64,000 nt of DNA from Effrenium voratum (taxonomy: Eukaryota > Sar > Dinophyceae > Suessiales > Symbiodiniaceae), in contig CAUJNA010003494.1 of assembly GCA_963377175.1 (NCBI GenBank), forward strand, positions 537,256 through 601,255. The letters run 5' to 3'. A model generated the notes under the pieces. It was not told the DNA's origin. It saw only the letters and a list, made by a program, of their open reading frames with translations, and did not search any database. The translations under genes were made by a program, and so were the position numbers. This document shows positions 10,129 to 21,420 of the stretch, one piece after another (the first letter of the stretch is position 1; every line of letters starts with the position of its first letter).

Positions 10129-10435
10129 AGGCGGGGGGTTCCGCTCCCGACTCCGGACTCCTGACTCCCGACTGCGACTGTTTGGGGGGCCTCGATGCTT
10201 TAGGGCGTCGCAAATGGATATGAACTCGAATTTCCCTCCCACCAACTTGCTTGGAACCTGACGTTCGGGACCCGGTGCCTTCAAAAGGAAGATGGGCGAA
10301 GCCAGGACCGATTCCTCAGTCACATTCAGGTTCCCAGAAGGTCCGTAAAAAAAAAGCACTCGACGTCTCCCACTAAACGGGAAAAGTTACTCATGGTTCA
10401 TTTGGGGGCCAGGAATATAGATCAGCCCCCAAATG

Positions 10436-10925
10436 GATATGATTTTAGTTAATGGGAGCCCCGGATCAATACATACCCCTCTTGGTTGATTAATAGGGGG
10501 CGGTCAACGTTAGGGACTTGGACATCATTTGGGTTGCATGAGTTTTAGTCAGTCCTAGTGCTTCCGGTTACCGTTATAGTAGGTAACCAGGGGAAACCAT
10601 CATGTAAAGCCTGCAGGTAAAAATACCTGGTGATCTACTACAGGAATCCAGGACTTCCATTTGCTCAAGAATACTTGTTATTTCCCCCGGTTGGTTTCAA
10701 AGGGAATCTAGCGCTACCGGACATATGTTGATATTTGTTTTTCCAGGGACTTAAGCAACTGGAGGTAAATTAGTGGGAACCCCTGATCAACAGCCCCCTG
10801 GTTGATGAATAGGGGGGTGTCCCCTTTTAGTAGGGGTTCAGACCACTTTTGGAGGGGAAGACCCCTGTATTTATAGGAGGAGGTAATCAATCCGTTGGTC
10901 AACATCGGGGAGTTGGTGGACAGCA
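10436..10925. repeat. Two copies of a GGTTGATNAATAGGGGG dispersed repeat
   Basis: GTTGATTAATAGGGGG (near 10485) and GTTGATGAATAGGGGG (near 10801) lie in similar contexts. The second continues with CACTTTTGGAGGGGAAGACC and TCAACAT. Related sequence recurs at 29849-29920, 44010-44120 and 57390-57460. No coding content. Confidence 0.5.
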
Positions 10926-11144
10926 TGTAGGTGGGGATGCATGTCCACCACCCACCTATTGAGGGGTTCGAATCAAAACATCACAGCCAAATGACACGAC
11001 TCTAAGTGGACAGGGGCTTTGGCAGACGACCATCCTCTCACAAAGCAAAGGCCTTTGTCAACTGCTATGATTGTTGGAAAAAAGGAAAAATATGGTCAGT
11101 GAACAACGTATATAAAGGGGCTACACAAACGAACATATGGGTGA

Positions 11145-11236
11145 TTAAATTCCTCTGCAAATACCAGCAGGCAATGGTGTCAACCATGGTTTCGGAACGG
11201 TGGTGCGAGAAGCGGATTTCGCAACCACCGACAGTA
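11145..11236 (+). repeat. Partial CTGTGG MITE-like element
   Basis: Right two thirds of the family: CTCTGCAAATACCAGCAG, ACCATGGTTTCGGAACGG, then ATTTCGCAACCACCGACAGTA. Confidence 0.55.
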
Positions 11237-11588
11237 GGGATGGGGAAGATGCACGCATTTTGATCAGTCACACGGTGTTTCAAGGAGCAACCGTTTCTAA
11301 GTTGGTTCCAACATTGACAGGGCCATGGCAGCCCAAGTCAACCTGGCGAACTTGGGACGTTCGACCGGAAAGTTATACCAGGGATAGTTGGGATACGGGT
11401 TAGCGCCGGTACAACCATGCTTATCTATTTGGCTTGAACATCCGGCCCCTTTTTTGGGCTCTCCGCGAGTTCCGTTTCGGACTTTAGTCGCCTTTTGGGT
11501 TTGATCCATCTCAGTGGTACACAACACAAGTTCTTGGTTGCTTCTTCTGGCCACTCGCTCGGAAGTGAGTTGGTGTTACTCCACTCCA

Positions 11589-11717
11589 TACTGTGGATGG
11601 ACAAAATCCTGCACCACTTGGAAACCATGCGGAAACCATTGTTTGTTGGTATTCAAAGGGGATCATCATTCCAGGGTTTCTTAGGTGGTGCGAAGTGGAT
11701 TTCGTCCCTCCACAGTA
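11589..11717 (+). repeat. CTGTGG MITE-like element, near complete
   Basis: TA flank, CTGTGGATGGACAAAATCCT left end and ATTTCGTCCCTCCACAG right end followed by TA. Its right terminus directly abuts the exon-like island at 11716. Confidence 0.75.
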
Positions 11718-11798
11718 GTTTGGGCCCTGTCACCGCTCGAGGAGCTCTTTGGGCTCAGCAAGCAGCCGCAGCAAGGCCAGGGCGGCCGGCCGTCGAAG
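11716..11798 (+). CDS. Exon-like island adjoining a MITE
   Basis: The sequence after the element's terminal CCACAG reads VWALSPLEELFGLSKQPQQG then QGGRPSK and ends before GTCTCC. Coding character (Leu-rich helix then Gln/Gly linker, G/C third positions) starts within a few bases of the element, so the element's CAG could serve as the splice acceptor. Confidence 0.4.
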
Positions 11799-13004
11799 GT
11801 CTCCGATGGGTTTTGGGCGGATCGGCGGCTTTTCGGGGCCAGTTACTCATGTGGGTCTGTCCTTTTGTTGTTGACGGTGCCCCCCGAAAATGGTTCGGTT
11901 TTCCTTTTGGCCTTCCTAGAAAAGACACAATTTGAGGGGCACCAACTCAGAGAAAATACGAGCCAGTCATATGTCTCTCGGGTGGTTTTTCAGCACCGCT
12001 ACATCATCTCGGTTTTCCACAGCAACAGGATCTGATAATTTTTTGCTGCGACTTCCTTTCACTACAGCTGAAAAACAATCTCAGGCAAACAAGAAGTTTT
12101 CGGGTTGTTGTTTAGTCTCCTTGGTAGTTGTTTAGGCTTTCCCCAAGGTGCTGCGTGAGTTTCCCTTTTGGTCGTTGTTTAGATTTCCCCAAAGTTTGTA
12201 GATGGACAAACTCCACGCTGAGGGTCGTCCATCCGCAATACCACCCGCCAAACACCTCTCCCCAACCAATAATTTTTGCCAGCCTTAAGAGAAGGACCTG
12301 GAAGCTTCTTCAGGAAGCTTTTGGGCATTGGGAGCTTCCTGTTGAGAAGGCTACGGGGCCCCGCACGGACGGCGAAATCCGTTCGCGCCGTTCAGAAACC
12401 CAGGGGAATGATTTGCTTTAGTCCCGCTGCTGACAGCCACTGGGGTTCTACTTTCAAGATGCGGCTTGCTTTATGGCTGTTTGAATGGATCTTTGGACTT
12501 CAACTTTGGGGAAACAGTGGATTTTCCAAATTGGACTCACAAAAAGTTAGGCTTTTTGCAAGGAGGCCAACAGCAACCAAGCTTGCAAGGTGCTGTTCCA
12601 AGCGTGAAGCAGAAGACCGGCGCCGCAAGAGAATCCTTCACGTCGTCAAAGCAGATGGGGACGATTTTTCGCGCCAGAATGGTTGGACCAGATGCCATCT
12701 TTCACACAACTGGGGGAGATTCCCTCAAACTGATGGTTTGGAGCTTCCCTCTTGGTGTAGCTTGCTTTGGTGTTCCGAGCGCCTTCACCGATCCAATCCA
12801 GCGCCATCAGCTTCACCCTCATAAAATGAGAACTTCCCTAGTTGGAGCCGAATCGGTGGTTTGGTGATGAAACGAAGACATTTCCCATGTACCCTCTATA
12901 AAAAGCAAGGCTTTGATTCAAATCCAAATCCAAACCAATGCAAACCGCAAGGGTTACTGGAAATCACGGGCGAGACTGATGTTCGAAGCGGAGGCCGAGT
13001 TCTG

Positions 13005-13100
13005 TCCGAGGCCGCGCCTCTGCAGCGCTGCTGCTGCTGTTGGCGCTCACTTGCCCCAACCCCTTCGCGCAGGAGCCGGCAAAGTGCCCCGATTTAGATG
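13005..13100 (+). CDS. Exon-like island with signal-peptide-like sequence
   Basis: One frame reads RASAALLLLLALTCPNPFAQ then EPAKCPDLDGRPLAR. The hydrophobic core followed by small residues resembles the end of a signal peptide, with a Cys-containing mature part. Two other frames are also open across the CTG run, no start codon is visible in this frame (a TGA lies upstream), and the acceptor could be any CAG near 13022. Confidence 0.3.
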
Positions 13101-13163
13101 GAAGGCCCCTTGCGAGGTCAGTCTCTCCCCCATTTAGATTTGGGGTCCAATCAGCCTTTGAAA

Positions 13164-13287
13164 TACTGCGGTTCACGAAATCAGTTCGCACAACCTAACA
13201 AACCCTGGAAAGATGATTTCCATGTTACCAACAAACAATCGTTGTGCACGGTTTCAAAGTGTTGCAGGATTTCGTCCATCCACAGTA
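13164..13287 (+). repeat. CTGTGG MITE-like element
   Basis: Left end TA-CTGCGGTTCACGAAATC is diverged; right end GGATTTCGTCCATCCACAG-TA is intact. Confidence 0.7.
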
Positions 13288-13678
13288 TGACTGGTAGTCT
13301 ATGGTTGGGCCGCTGAAGCTTGCTTTTGGGGGTTGTTCCCTTAAACCCCTTTTAGAGACCTTGGGTGAAAGTAGATCAACATGTCCAGCCGATTTGTGCT
13401 TAGTCATCCCCTTGCCGGCAGAAGGAAATTGTGCCATCTGCAGTATGTTCACTTTGGTGTATCCTTGCAAATCTGTGTGCGAATGAGGTTGGCTGCTTCC
13501 ACTTGTTTTGACACCATTGCCATGTCCCATGGACATTGCGTCATTCTGTTGGTATCACTCTGGACAAGTCCTGTGCGAATTGTCCAGCCTGAAAGCAGGG
13601 TAGAACTGGCTCGGGGGTCGGCGCCGACAATTGTGCATGGCGCATGGTTGTAACCCAAGTGTGTAGAACGTCCAAGCC

Positions 13679-13746
13679 AAGTAGGAATTGCTTCTACCCC
13701 CCAAAACAAAAAAACAGAAGAACAAGAAGAAGAAGAAGAAGAAGAG
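13679..13746. repeat. A-rich run with (GAA)n
   Basis: AAACAAAAAAACAG followed by about seven GAA units. Confidence 0.85.
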
Positions 13747-13925
13747 AGCTCCAATTTCGGTATGCTTTAGGCTGTGTTGGCAGGGTGTGTTTCGGGGTGA
13801 TTGGGGATGGTGTGTTTGGTGCTCTTGCGTGGTCCAAAAGCTGTGATGGGGGGAAGGAATGTGCAGACACTTGGAGACCATGGCCGCCAAACAGAAGGTA
13901 TACACTTCTGAATGTCGATATGTAT

Positions 13926-13962
13926 GTACATATATATATATATGTATATATATAAATACGTT
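13926..13962. repeat. (TA)n microsatellite
   Basis: Alternating TA with two G interruptions. Confidence 0.9.
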
Positions 13963-14693
13963 TCTACATAAATAAGGAATCAACAGGGCATTTTTCCAGA
14001 CCTAATCTCCCAGGGAACCAAGAGGAGATGGCCAAACTTTCGCTCATCTTTCCACAGGAAGCCAATAAGCCCAATACCCGACGGAAGGCGGCAATTCAGC
14101 TCCACTTAGCTGGGAAAAACGTGAGCCGTTCGCGACGAATTCACCGCTGGGTCGATTTTTTTGGGACGACTTTGGGGTGTATTTTTTTTTGAAGCCTTGA
14201 AATCGGCTTTTGAAATGCGGGTGAAATTCAAATTCAACTACACCTGGGTGGACATGATTTTGGGGATGTGCCAATCATGTTTGACATTACTGCTCAAGAA
14301 ACTCACAGCTAAAGGTGATGTTTCGAGCGGATTACGACATTTGTAGGGAGTGCTAAAAAGGAGGGAAACCTTTCCCTTCCAATACTTCAATTCCTTAGCC
14401 CGCCGCGAAAATATACCTGCACGCCTCCTTTGGATTTCTTGGCCCCGTTTGTCTGATTAGGTACGCGGCACTAAGATCGCACTTTTGGAGATTTGGGGCT
14501 GCATCCAAGATTGGAACGTCTGGTAATTTACGTATTGATTTAGCATGCTTTACCTTTAAAGAGAGACGCGCATTTTTATCCAAGAGAGGCACGCGGCGCA
14601 TTCAAGAGAGGCCCACTGCACTGTCATTGCCGCACATGCCTCAGATGCATGCACCGGAACCTGTGGTCACAGCACCCCTCCCCCAAATGAAGT

Positions 14694-14766
14694 TTATATA
14701 TATATATATGTTTAATACATATATATATATATATATAATAATATACAATATATATATATATATATT
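14694..14766. repeat. (TA)n compound microsatellite
   Basis: Three TA blocks separated by TTTAATAC and AATAATATACAA. Confidence 0.9.
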
Positions 14767-16124
14767 TCGGATCCATCACCAGACTTAATCTTGGTACGGC
14801 AGGGCTCGGTGATCCCCTGAGGCTCGGCCTCGCCATGGAGAGCCTCCGGCCAAGCTTGGAGCTTCGATGAGAGGCCCAGAGAAACCGCCTGGGTTTGTCG
14901 AAGGAGGTGGTGGTTGCCTCGTGAATTCTTGAGGTTGGACTTTCCGAAATGGGGCCGTTCCCGGTTTTCCTGTGGTTGCGCCCAGTAAAAACAACCAACA
15001 AACAAAGGGGGGGCCCTCAAAAAAGGACAGGCCCTGGTAAGGTTTTGGTTGAGTGATGCTTGTGTGGTTGTCAATGGGTATCGTTTACATTAAATTGTTT
15101 AGCATATTAAATACGCGAGCGCAGACATTTGGGCCGGCTCATGTCTTTTTTTATGGTTGGACTCGTTCTCGATTTTCAACTTATAAACCAAGCCAAAAAG
15201 GGGTGCCCTCAAAGTTGGACCCTCCAAAATGGCTTCAAGGGCTTTCAACTTGTGGTTTCCCTGAAAAACAACCAAACACAGGGGGTACCGAGCCTCAAAA
15301 CCAAAGACAGACCCATATGTGAACTTGACGGGCTTTCAAATCATTCAGAGAAAAACCCAATCCCAAAATGCTCAGTTTTCCTTTTTGTTTTCCCTTAAAG
15401 CCACAAAATCAGGTGCCTTTAGACACCACCATTTGTATGTTTGGGCAACAACCGTGAGTTCGCCAACCACAATTTGTTGATCTTTGGGCAATCACTATAA
15501 GGTACCCTATTTCCAACAATCACGGAAGTGGATTCTGTGGGCTTCCACAAAAGGAGAGTAGTCTTCCAAAACCCTCCTGCCAGCTTCTGATTGTTGGAGG
15601 GGAGGGTAGTGGTACGACAAGTGGCATTTTACTTTACCTGTTGCATTTAGAAAAAACAACCACCTTGGTGTTGAACCTCTGATAGGGGATGGGAATCAAC
15701 CATGGATTTTCTACTACGATGGCTGAGGTGTGTCCATACCACGCAGTAGGTCGTAAGGATGTAAGCATGGTCATTGGTGAGACCATGGCTGTAACCTCAT
15801 TTCTGAATGGAATATCTATCCAGCTGCGTACAGTTTACTTATGTAGCGGGCAAATTAATCGAATATAGATCCCGCGACTGGGCGGCTACTGGAGAGCGAT
15901 CTGCCCCACGTTTCTACGCAGAACATGTTTTAGTGTGTAACCAAAAAATGAGCAATATATCCATAGTTCTTGGACAATGACACCATGTTTCAAAGGTTTT
16001 CAGACTGGCAATTGAACTGTGTGAGTGCTCTTCGGAGCGCTGGTTTAGAGGGAAGTCAAGTAACAACCACCATTTTGGGAGTCTCCCTATTTTGACATAT
16101 ACCCCAATGACTCCAGCCGCAATT
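14767..16124. other. Intron-like DNA, no gene seen
   Basis: Contains stretches of the CTTTTTGTTTTCCCTTAAA family near 15225-15410. No recognisable coding or RNA gene. Confidence 0.4.
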
Positions 16125-16308
16125 TGTGCCTTTGGCCAGGATGTGATCGGCCAAAGGTGCCGAGCGTGCCGATGCGCTACGAAGCTGCCGCGTGCTTGCG
16201 CGCGGCGTGTGGCGCAAGGTTTAGTCAGGGTTCGTCGCGGTTGGGCTCCCGAGGTGCATCTTGGCGTGTTTTCGCCACGGATCAACCCTTCTGCAGACTT
16301 TTTGTCTT
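16125..16308 (+). CDS. Exon-like island, weak
   Basis: An open GC-rich frame reads RPKVPSVPMRYEAAACLRAA then CGARFSQGSSRLGSRGASWR. It runs into the inverted-repeat element at 16309. Splice edges are not clear and two other frames are also partly open. Confidence 0.25.
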
Positions 16309-16409
16309 CTCACTGCCTGAGTTCCTGGACTTTAAACTTGTTGGGAAGACCAGCTTGATGGTACATAAACGTTTGGACTTTTGCTGGCCAATTCACTCAG
16401 GAGGTGAAG
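16309..16409. repeat. TIR element, CTCACTTCCTGAGT family
   Basis: CTCACTGCCTGAGTTC on the left and CACTCAGGAGGTGAAG on the right are inverted copies around about 70 bp containing GTTTGGACTTTT. The best copy is at 60854-60950. Confidence 0.65.
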
Positions 16410-16472
16410 TCTTAGCAATTTTTTGCATTCTTGATTTTATCTTGCAGACACCGTTACCATTTTTTTTTGCAG

Positions 16473-16569
16473 TGAGACATCGGAGCAACCCGACGACCCC
16501 CTCAAGAGCCGGCCCTTGCCAGACCGCTGGCTTCGAAGACTTGGGCCTCCCTCCGGCGACCGATTCTGA
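16473..16569 (+). CDS. Exon-like island with strong acceptor, ending in a stop
   Basis: A textbook acceptor (ACCATTTTTTTTTGCAG) precedes a frame reading ETSEQPDDPLKSRPLPDRWL then RRLGPPSGDRF and a TGA at 16567-16569. It could be a terminal exon, or the exon may end earlier. Acidic then basic composition; family unknown. Confidence 0.35.
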
Positions 16570-17219
16570 ACTTTTCGGATTTGCCCATGAGTCATCAAGT
16601 TTCGCGTTGTCTTGTTGGGCCTGGTGGATTTGCATTTTGGGCGCAATGACACGTCACGAGCTGACTGCGGTTGTCCGCGAGAGGGAGATCCGAATGTTTG
16701 AAGATCTCGCGGCAAGGCAGGGGCCAGGTTGTAGGTTGTAGGTCGTAGGATTCGAAAGATCAGAAGGTTTTCTTAGTTTCCTTTGCTCTGCTTGGCTGGG
16801 TGAAGCACTTGAGAAGCGCGCACTGAGATTGCCTGCCTCTGTCATGAACAAACAGATGGCTGCGTCTTTTTTTAAGGGTTCCCCTTTTTGTGGGTTTGAA
16901 GGGGAACCAGAAGGAAAGCCACTTATATATTGTTGAATTGTTTTGGGGAGGGGTCCCCCAAAAAAGACACACCCATTCTTGGCGAGCTTTTTTGCACCTA
17001 TGTCCGGCCTCGATTGCCAAGCGGGGCTTTTGCTGCGCTTCGATCACTAGGCCGTCGTTTAGTAAAAAGCCGTTTGACGAGGGTTGGGCTAGGAGGGCTG
17101 GAGTTGCTGCTCGATCGATCGGGCAGGTCTTTGCAGTTAGAGGTTGTAGTGGACGTGTTATCGCTACTTTGGAGTTTAGGCAGAACGCACGGCTGATTTT
17201 TGTCTGGGAGGGTCCCTTT

Positions 17220-17460
17220 TTCGTACACATTGTGTACCTTTTATGCACACAGTATATACACGTTGTGTACCCATTGTCTACACATCATGTACTCATAAAA
17301 AAAGGAAACCTTTCTCTCTCTCTCTCTATGAGTATGTATATACACACACGGATTATTTGTGTACCCATTATGTACACATCATGTACCCATGAAACATGTG
17401 CCATCATTTACGTGCCCGTTATACATACATACATATATATATATACACATGTTCCGTTCT
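17220..17460. repeat. Diverged repeats of a GTGTACCCATT..ATGTAC unit
   Basis: A 36-bp block at 17264-17299 recurs at 17357-17392 (GTGTACCCATT, TACACATCATGTAC). Looser copies flank both, separated by (CT)n and (TACA)n runs. The motif TGTACACA is itself near-palindromic. Confidence 0.65.
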
Positions 17461-17815
17461 GTACTCATTATGTATTTGGTTGCTTCTGCTGTTTTCCATC
17501 GGCACCAATCCAGGCACCCCCTTTGACACCATGTTACAAAGATGAACTATGGACCAAGATTCAGCGTACACCAAGGGGTAAGCATCCATAATCTCCAAGA
17601 CTCACATTATAACTATGAACCAGAACCTGAGAAAGACATACTGAAAGTTGGGGGGCAAAAGCTGAGGTGCTTTTGGAGGCCAGATAACATGATTCTCCCA
17701 TGAGATCATGTTGTATAGCACCCCACCACTTCATTCTGCTTGCCCCCCCATCTAAACATGGAACCGACTGGAGGGTCCTGGTTTGGAGCTTGGAGCTGGC
17801 GTTTGGCGCTTGCAG

Positions 17816-17901
17816 GCGCGCCTGGGACCTCGAGTCTTTCTCACAGCGACTAGGCGGCGCCTTTCGCCTAAGGCCGGGGTTGCGCGGAGTGCCCCGCAGA
17901 T
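17816..17901 (+). CDS. Exon-like island
   Basis: Lies between GCTTGCAG and GTAAAG. The best frame reads RAWDLESFSQRLGGAFRLRP then GLRGVPRR; a second frame is also open. GC-rich, 86 bp. Family unknown. Confidence 0.35.
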
Positions 17902-17910
17902 GTAAAGTAA

Positions 17911-17981
17911 CCTGGAGTCTCCATGACCCTGCAAAGAAGGGGTTAAAGTGCCCGCAATGTTGGGGAAGGGTCATGGAGACA
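17911..17981. repeat. Small hairpin element with GTCTCCATGACCCT arms
   Basis: GTCTCCATGACCCT and its perfect 14-bp inverse AGGGTCATGGAGAC enclose about 40 bp. The same arm sequence flanks the giant ATGT array at 24915 and 28897. Confidence 0.65.
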
Positions 17982-18399
17982 TCGTGTTGAAAAGAAAGCA
18001 ACAAGAGGTTGGATAATCAAGAGGCATGGCAGCACAAACAGGTGTCCATATAGAATCATATAGAGACGTTTTTTTTGGAGGGACCCTTCAGCTTGGCTGA
18101 AAGGGAAACCCTTGTGGGGGGGGGGGCCTGTATTTTGGCGCGTGCCCATATTTTACTCGGCATTGCAACTTCCAGTCCAGCACACGTCCTGTTGGCGGTT
18201 TTCAAAGTCAGAGATGGCGGTCATTTGGGTATGAGTCAAATTCAACCACCAGACCGCAGGTTTTAGTCGCTTATCATCCACTCGGTGCATTTGGGAGGCT
18301 TGGTCCAATGTTTATGTGTCAAACAAGAGCTTTGGGCCCCAACAAAGGTTTCGGTTTGACCATTTGAAGCAGGCCCAACAGGGTACCCTCAAGAACACA

Positions 18400-19045
18400 A
18401 CCCCATCTTGGTGTGTCTTCTTTTGAGGCCACCCAGTTTGGTGGTTTTACAGGGAGACCAAAAAGGATACCCATGCCATTTTCAAGTTGTTGGGTAGGAT
18501 TTCGGATGGCCTTTTGGAGGGCAACCAAAAGCCAACCAGAAGTGGGTTCGTCTTGTTTGAGGGGACCTCAAAAATCAGCGGTTTCCCTTTGGTTTTCCCT
18601 TTAAAAACACACACACACACCCACACACCGAATAACGGGTATCCCGAAAAAGAAAGGAATAAGGTGTCGCAGCTGCCGGTGTACAAAGTGGAGCTGGTAT
18701 CCGGCGAGAGCAGAAGGACCGGCTTTTTGGTCGTTGCTCTGACTTGGGTATGTCTTAACGTAGGAGACCCTGAAAAACGGTGGTGTTCCTTTTGGTTTCC
18801 CTTTAAAACCAGCAAAGCATGGGTACCAACTCAAAAAAAAACCAGCCACCCATTTGGCCAAGCCTCAACCATTGCGTTTTTGTTTTTTGTTTTTTGGGGT
18901 TGGGTTGGAAGAACGTATCGACTCACAAAGGAACTTCTTTTTCCAGAAATGCACACCGATGGCTGTGTCCTTTGTTTAGGGGACCCACAACATGGGTGGC
19001 TGTCCTTTTGGCTTCCCTTGAAACTACAGGGCAAGTAATTTCAAT
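18400..19045. repeat. Cluster of TTTTGGTTTCCCTTTAAAAC dispersed repeats
   Basis: Four to five units of a motif (a ...GTGTCTTCTTTTGAGG stretch, then CTTTTGGTTTTCCCTTTAAA with AAAACCAC) recur through this block. Single copies are scattered near 8810, 11900, 15380, 29450, 53200, 56970 and 57910. Some units have the GTGTCTTTT end inverted (AAAAGACACAC), suggesting a short TIR element. Confidence 0.5.
18673..18729 (+). CDS. Exon-like island (19 codons)
   Basis: Bounded by GTCGCAG and GTCGTT, exactly 19 codons: LPVYKVELVSGESRRTGFL. It reads like a beta-strand/turn segment. It sits inside the repeat cluster, whose flanks are clearly non-coding. Confidence 0.4.
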
Positions 19046-19295
19046 CAAATGCACACCCATACCCCTTGCATATCCATCCCCCTTGCATCTCCCTTTTATA
19101 CCCCTGAAACTGTGAGTCTTTGAATGTGCTTTTGCACTTGTAAATGCTTGCAGTACAGACCATGAAAAGAACTAGATGCGTGTGTAATAACAAACGAGTG
19201 TGCAATTCTCAACCTGTTTCCACTCCGTGAAGAAAATGGTTCCCTTCGGTGTTTGTGGCTTCCCAGCTTTCCAAATTTCTCTCGATTCGGTCACA

Positions 19296-19420
19296 TACTG
19301 TGGATGGACGAAATCCTGCACCACCTAAGAAACCCTGGAATGATGATTCCTCTGTAAATACCAACAAACGATGGTTTCCCATGGTTTCCAAGAGGTGCAG
19401 GATTTCGTCCATCCACAGTA
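19296..19420 (+). repeat. CTGTGG MITE-like element, best preserved copy
   Basis: TA, CTGTGGATGGACGAAATCCT, interior TGATGATTCCTCTGTAAATA, right end AGGATTTCGTCCATCCACAG, TA. The terminal inverted repeats match over about 28 bp. Confidence 0.85.
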
Positions 19421-19694
19421 GGAAAGCCTGTAAGCCCTGCCCCCAAAAGTCTGGGGGAAGGCTCCAGGCCTTTTTGTGTTTGCAACGTCTCCCGAGTTGT
19501 GTGCCCCGTTTTGGTTTGGATTTTTAAGCACCCGGTGGATCCATTTGCCGGGTTAGGGAACCAAGAGAACCCACAAAGAAACACCACGGCGAAGGGTTTC
19601 TATACTGGCTTGCCTGAGATCCACAGTGTCATCTTTTGGGCCAACTTAAAGCGATGAGTTTCCGTTTGGTGGAGTGGTGTTCAAGGGAGAGATA

Positions 19695-19823
19695 TACTGT
19701 GGATGGACGAAATCCTGCACCACTTTGAAACTATGGGAAACCACTGTTTGTTGGTATTTAAAAGGGAATCATCATTCCAATATGTCTGAGGTGGTGCGAA
19801 ATGGATTTGGTACATCCCCAGAG
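19695..19823 (+). repeat. CTGTGG MITE-like element
   Basis: Intact left end with TA flank; right end diverged (TTTGGTACATCCCCAGAG). Confidence 0.7.
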
Positions 19824-20024
19824 GGGAGCTCGGTTTCATTTGCGCTTTGCGAGGACGATCCGTGTCTCGTGCAGTGAGCTGCGCTGCTAGCCTTAGCTGC
19901 ACTGCTAGCGCGACCTGCGCTTAGCTGGCCCGCGCGACTGGCGGTTTCCGTGCCCGAAGTGAGACTCATTTTTGAGGTCGTACTTTTTGGGAAGAAACAA
20001 ACCAACAGTTTCTTTGGTTCATGT

Positions 20025-20078
20025 TTTCCATTAAACCACTAAAAGTTAAACTTTTAGCAGGGGAGCAGAAAGCAACCG
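20025..20078. repeat. Partial palindrome-bearing repeat
   Basis: TTCCATTAAACCACTAAAAG continues as the TTAAACTTTTAGCAGGGG hairpin of the CTTGGTGGCTCCCAG family. Confidence 0.6.
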
Positions 20079-20148
20079 AGGTTTGGTTCCTTTTGCAACC
20101 ACACAACATTCATCTGGGCAATTCTCAGAAGCTCACCGATCCGACCCG

Positions 20149-20553
20149 TCACGCGAGTGAACACATGAAGGCCCCGGGCTTCTTTGCTTTAGGTTTGTGA
20201 GTTACAGGCAATTTGCTGAGATAGCTGGTGCTTGGAAGGAAGCGCGAAGCTGTAAAGTTGTCCAGGCCCACTTTAGAAGTGGGGGATGGGGGTGACAAGA
20301 ATCTGGATGTTTCCCTTTGATGGATCAATCGTGAATCAAGCATTGCAGCTCTTGTTTTCATGCCGCTGCCATTTAGGTAGGGCTTCCCAACTGAAATGAA
20401 GTGCATTTTTTGCGGGAGGTTTCGCATGGGTGACGAGTGGTGACCAGTGGAAGCGGGAGTTCGCACTGACAAACTTGAAGCGAGCTTCGCTTGTGGCTGG
20501 GACATGCTTAAAGGAACATGCACCGTAGAAGGGAACCCTAAACCATGAGCCAT
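20149..20553 (-). CDS. Hypothetical 134-codon open frame
   Basis: A minus-strand frame with ATG, Ser/Pro/Lys-rich, ending KPKAKKPGAFMCSLA. No domain is recognised and there is no splice-site or codon-bias support. It may be a decayed retroposed gene or chance; I place little weight on it. Confidence 0.15.
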   Translation of the reverse strand: MAHGLGFPSTVHVPLSMSQPQAKLASSLSVRTPASTGHHSSPMRNLPQKMHFISVGKPYLNGSGMKTRAAMLDSRLIHQRETSRFLSPPSPTSKVGLDNFTASRFLPSTSYLSKLPVTHKPKAKKPGAFMCSLA

Positions 20554-21291
20554 GGATTCAACAACACCCTGCGATGGACATGGGGCAGATGCAGGTCGTC
20601 CCCCGTTTCTGTTTTACCTCAGTCTTCATGACCCTGAACGAATGGGTTACTGTATATATTTAAGTATACCCATAAGTTTGGCGTACATTGGCCCATTTGT
20701 TTAAAACCATGAACATGTTATGTTCAAAGGTTTGCAATTGGTTGACTTGCCATGTGTTGCGATTTGTATCATTTGTAGTGCAAGGAAGTCGCGGACTGGC
20801 CTTTTCAGTTTTGAAGCCAGAAAGCGTTCGGTAGACCAACGATTAATTGACGTTTCCCCTCAATATTGGTAGATTCGCCTGGTCAAATTGAGGGTTGGCC
20901 AGTCATATGAGGGTTGAGCAATACTCCTGGTCCCCAAATGACAATGGGTAACTTTTCCCCTTTAATGGGGACGTATCATCTTTTTAGTGGTTTTCCCCAA
21001 CGGTCATCCCATGTAAAGGGACCTTCCCCGTACTTAATCCAGAGCGGAAACTCTCAGAAAAGGGACTCGATCCGCAACCTTCATGCCCATCTTCCTGGCA
21101 TGCAGAATGTGCTGTTGTCTCCAAGCAGAAAAGGACCCCCGGCAAGAAAAGAACGGTGCTTTCCTCTTGGGTTCGTTTTGCTCAGCCCAAAGCGAATCGA
21201 ACGGATCTGACCTTTTGGTGTCCCCTGTTGGTATAGTTTTACAGCCCAAAAGGTGAGCAACTGGGCAAGCGAGTTTACGCCCAGCCTCAAA

Positions 21292-21420
21292 CACTGTGGA
21301 TGGACGAAATCCATTTCGCACCACCTAAGAAGCCCTGGAACACTGATTCCGTTGTAAATACCAACAAACAGTGTTTTCCCATGGTTTCAAAGTGGTGCAG
21401 GATTTCGTCCATCCACAGTG
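21292..21420 (+). repeat. CTGTGG MITE-like element
   Basis: Both terminal repeats are intact (CTGTGGATGGACGAAATCC and GGATTTCGTCCATCCACAG). The flanking dinucleotides are CA and TG instead of TA. Confidence 0.8.

Noticed and set aside
15215..15240. CCAAAATGGCTTC as a third spliced-leader relic
   Set aside because: Only 11 bases match, and the same string recurs near 53170 as part of the TTTTGG dispersed repeat.
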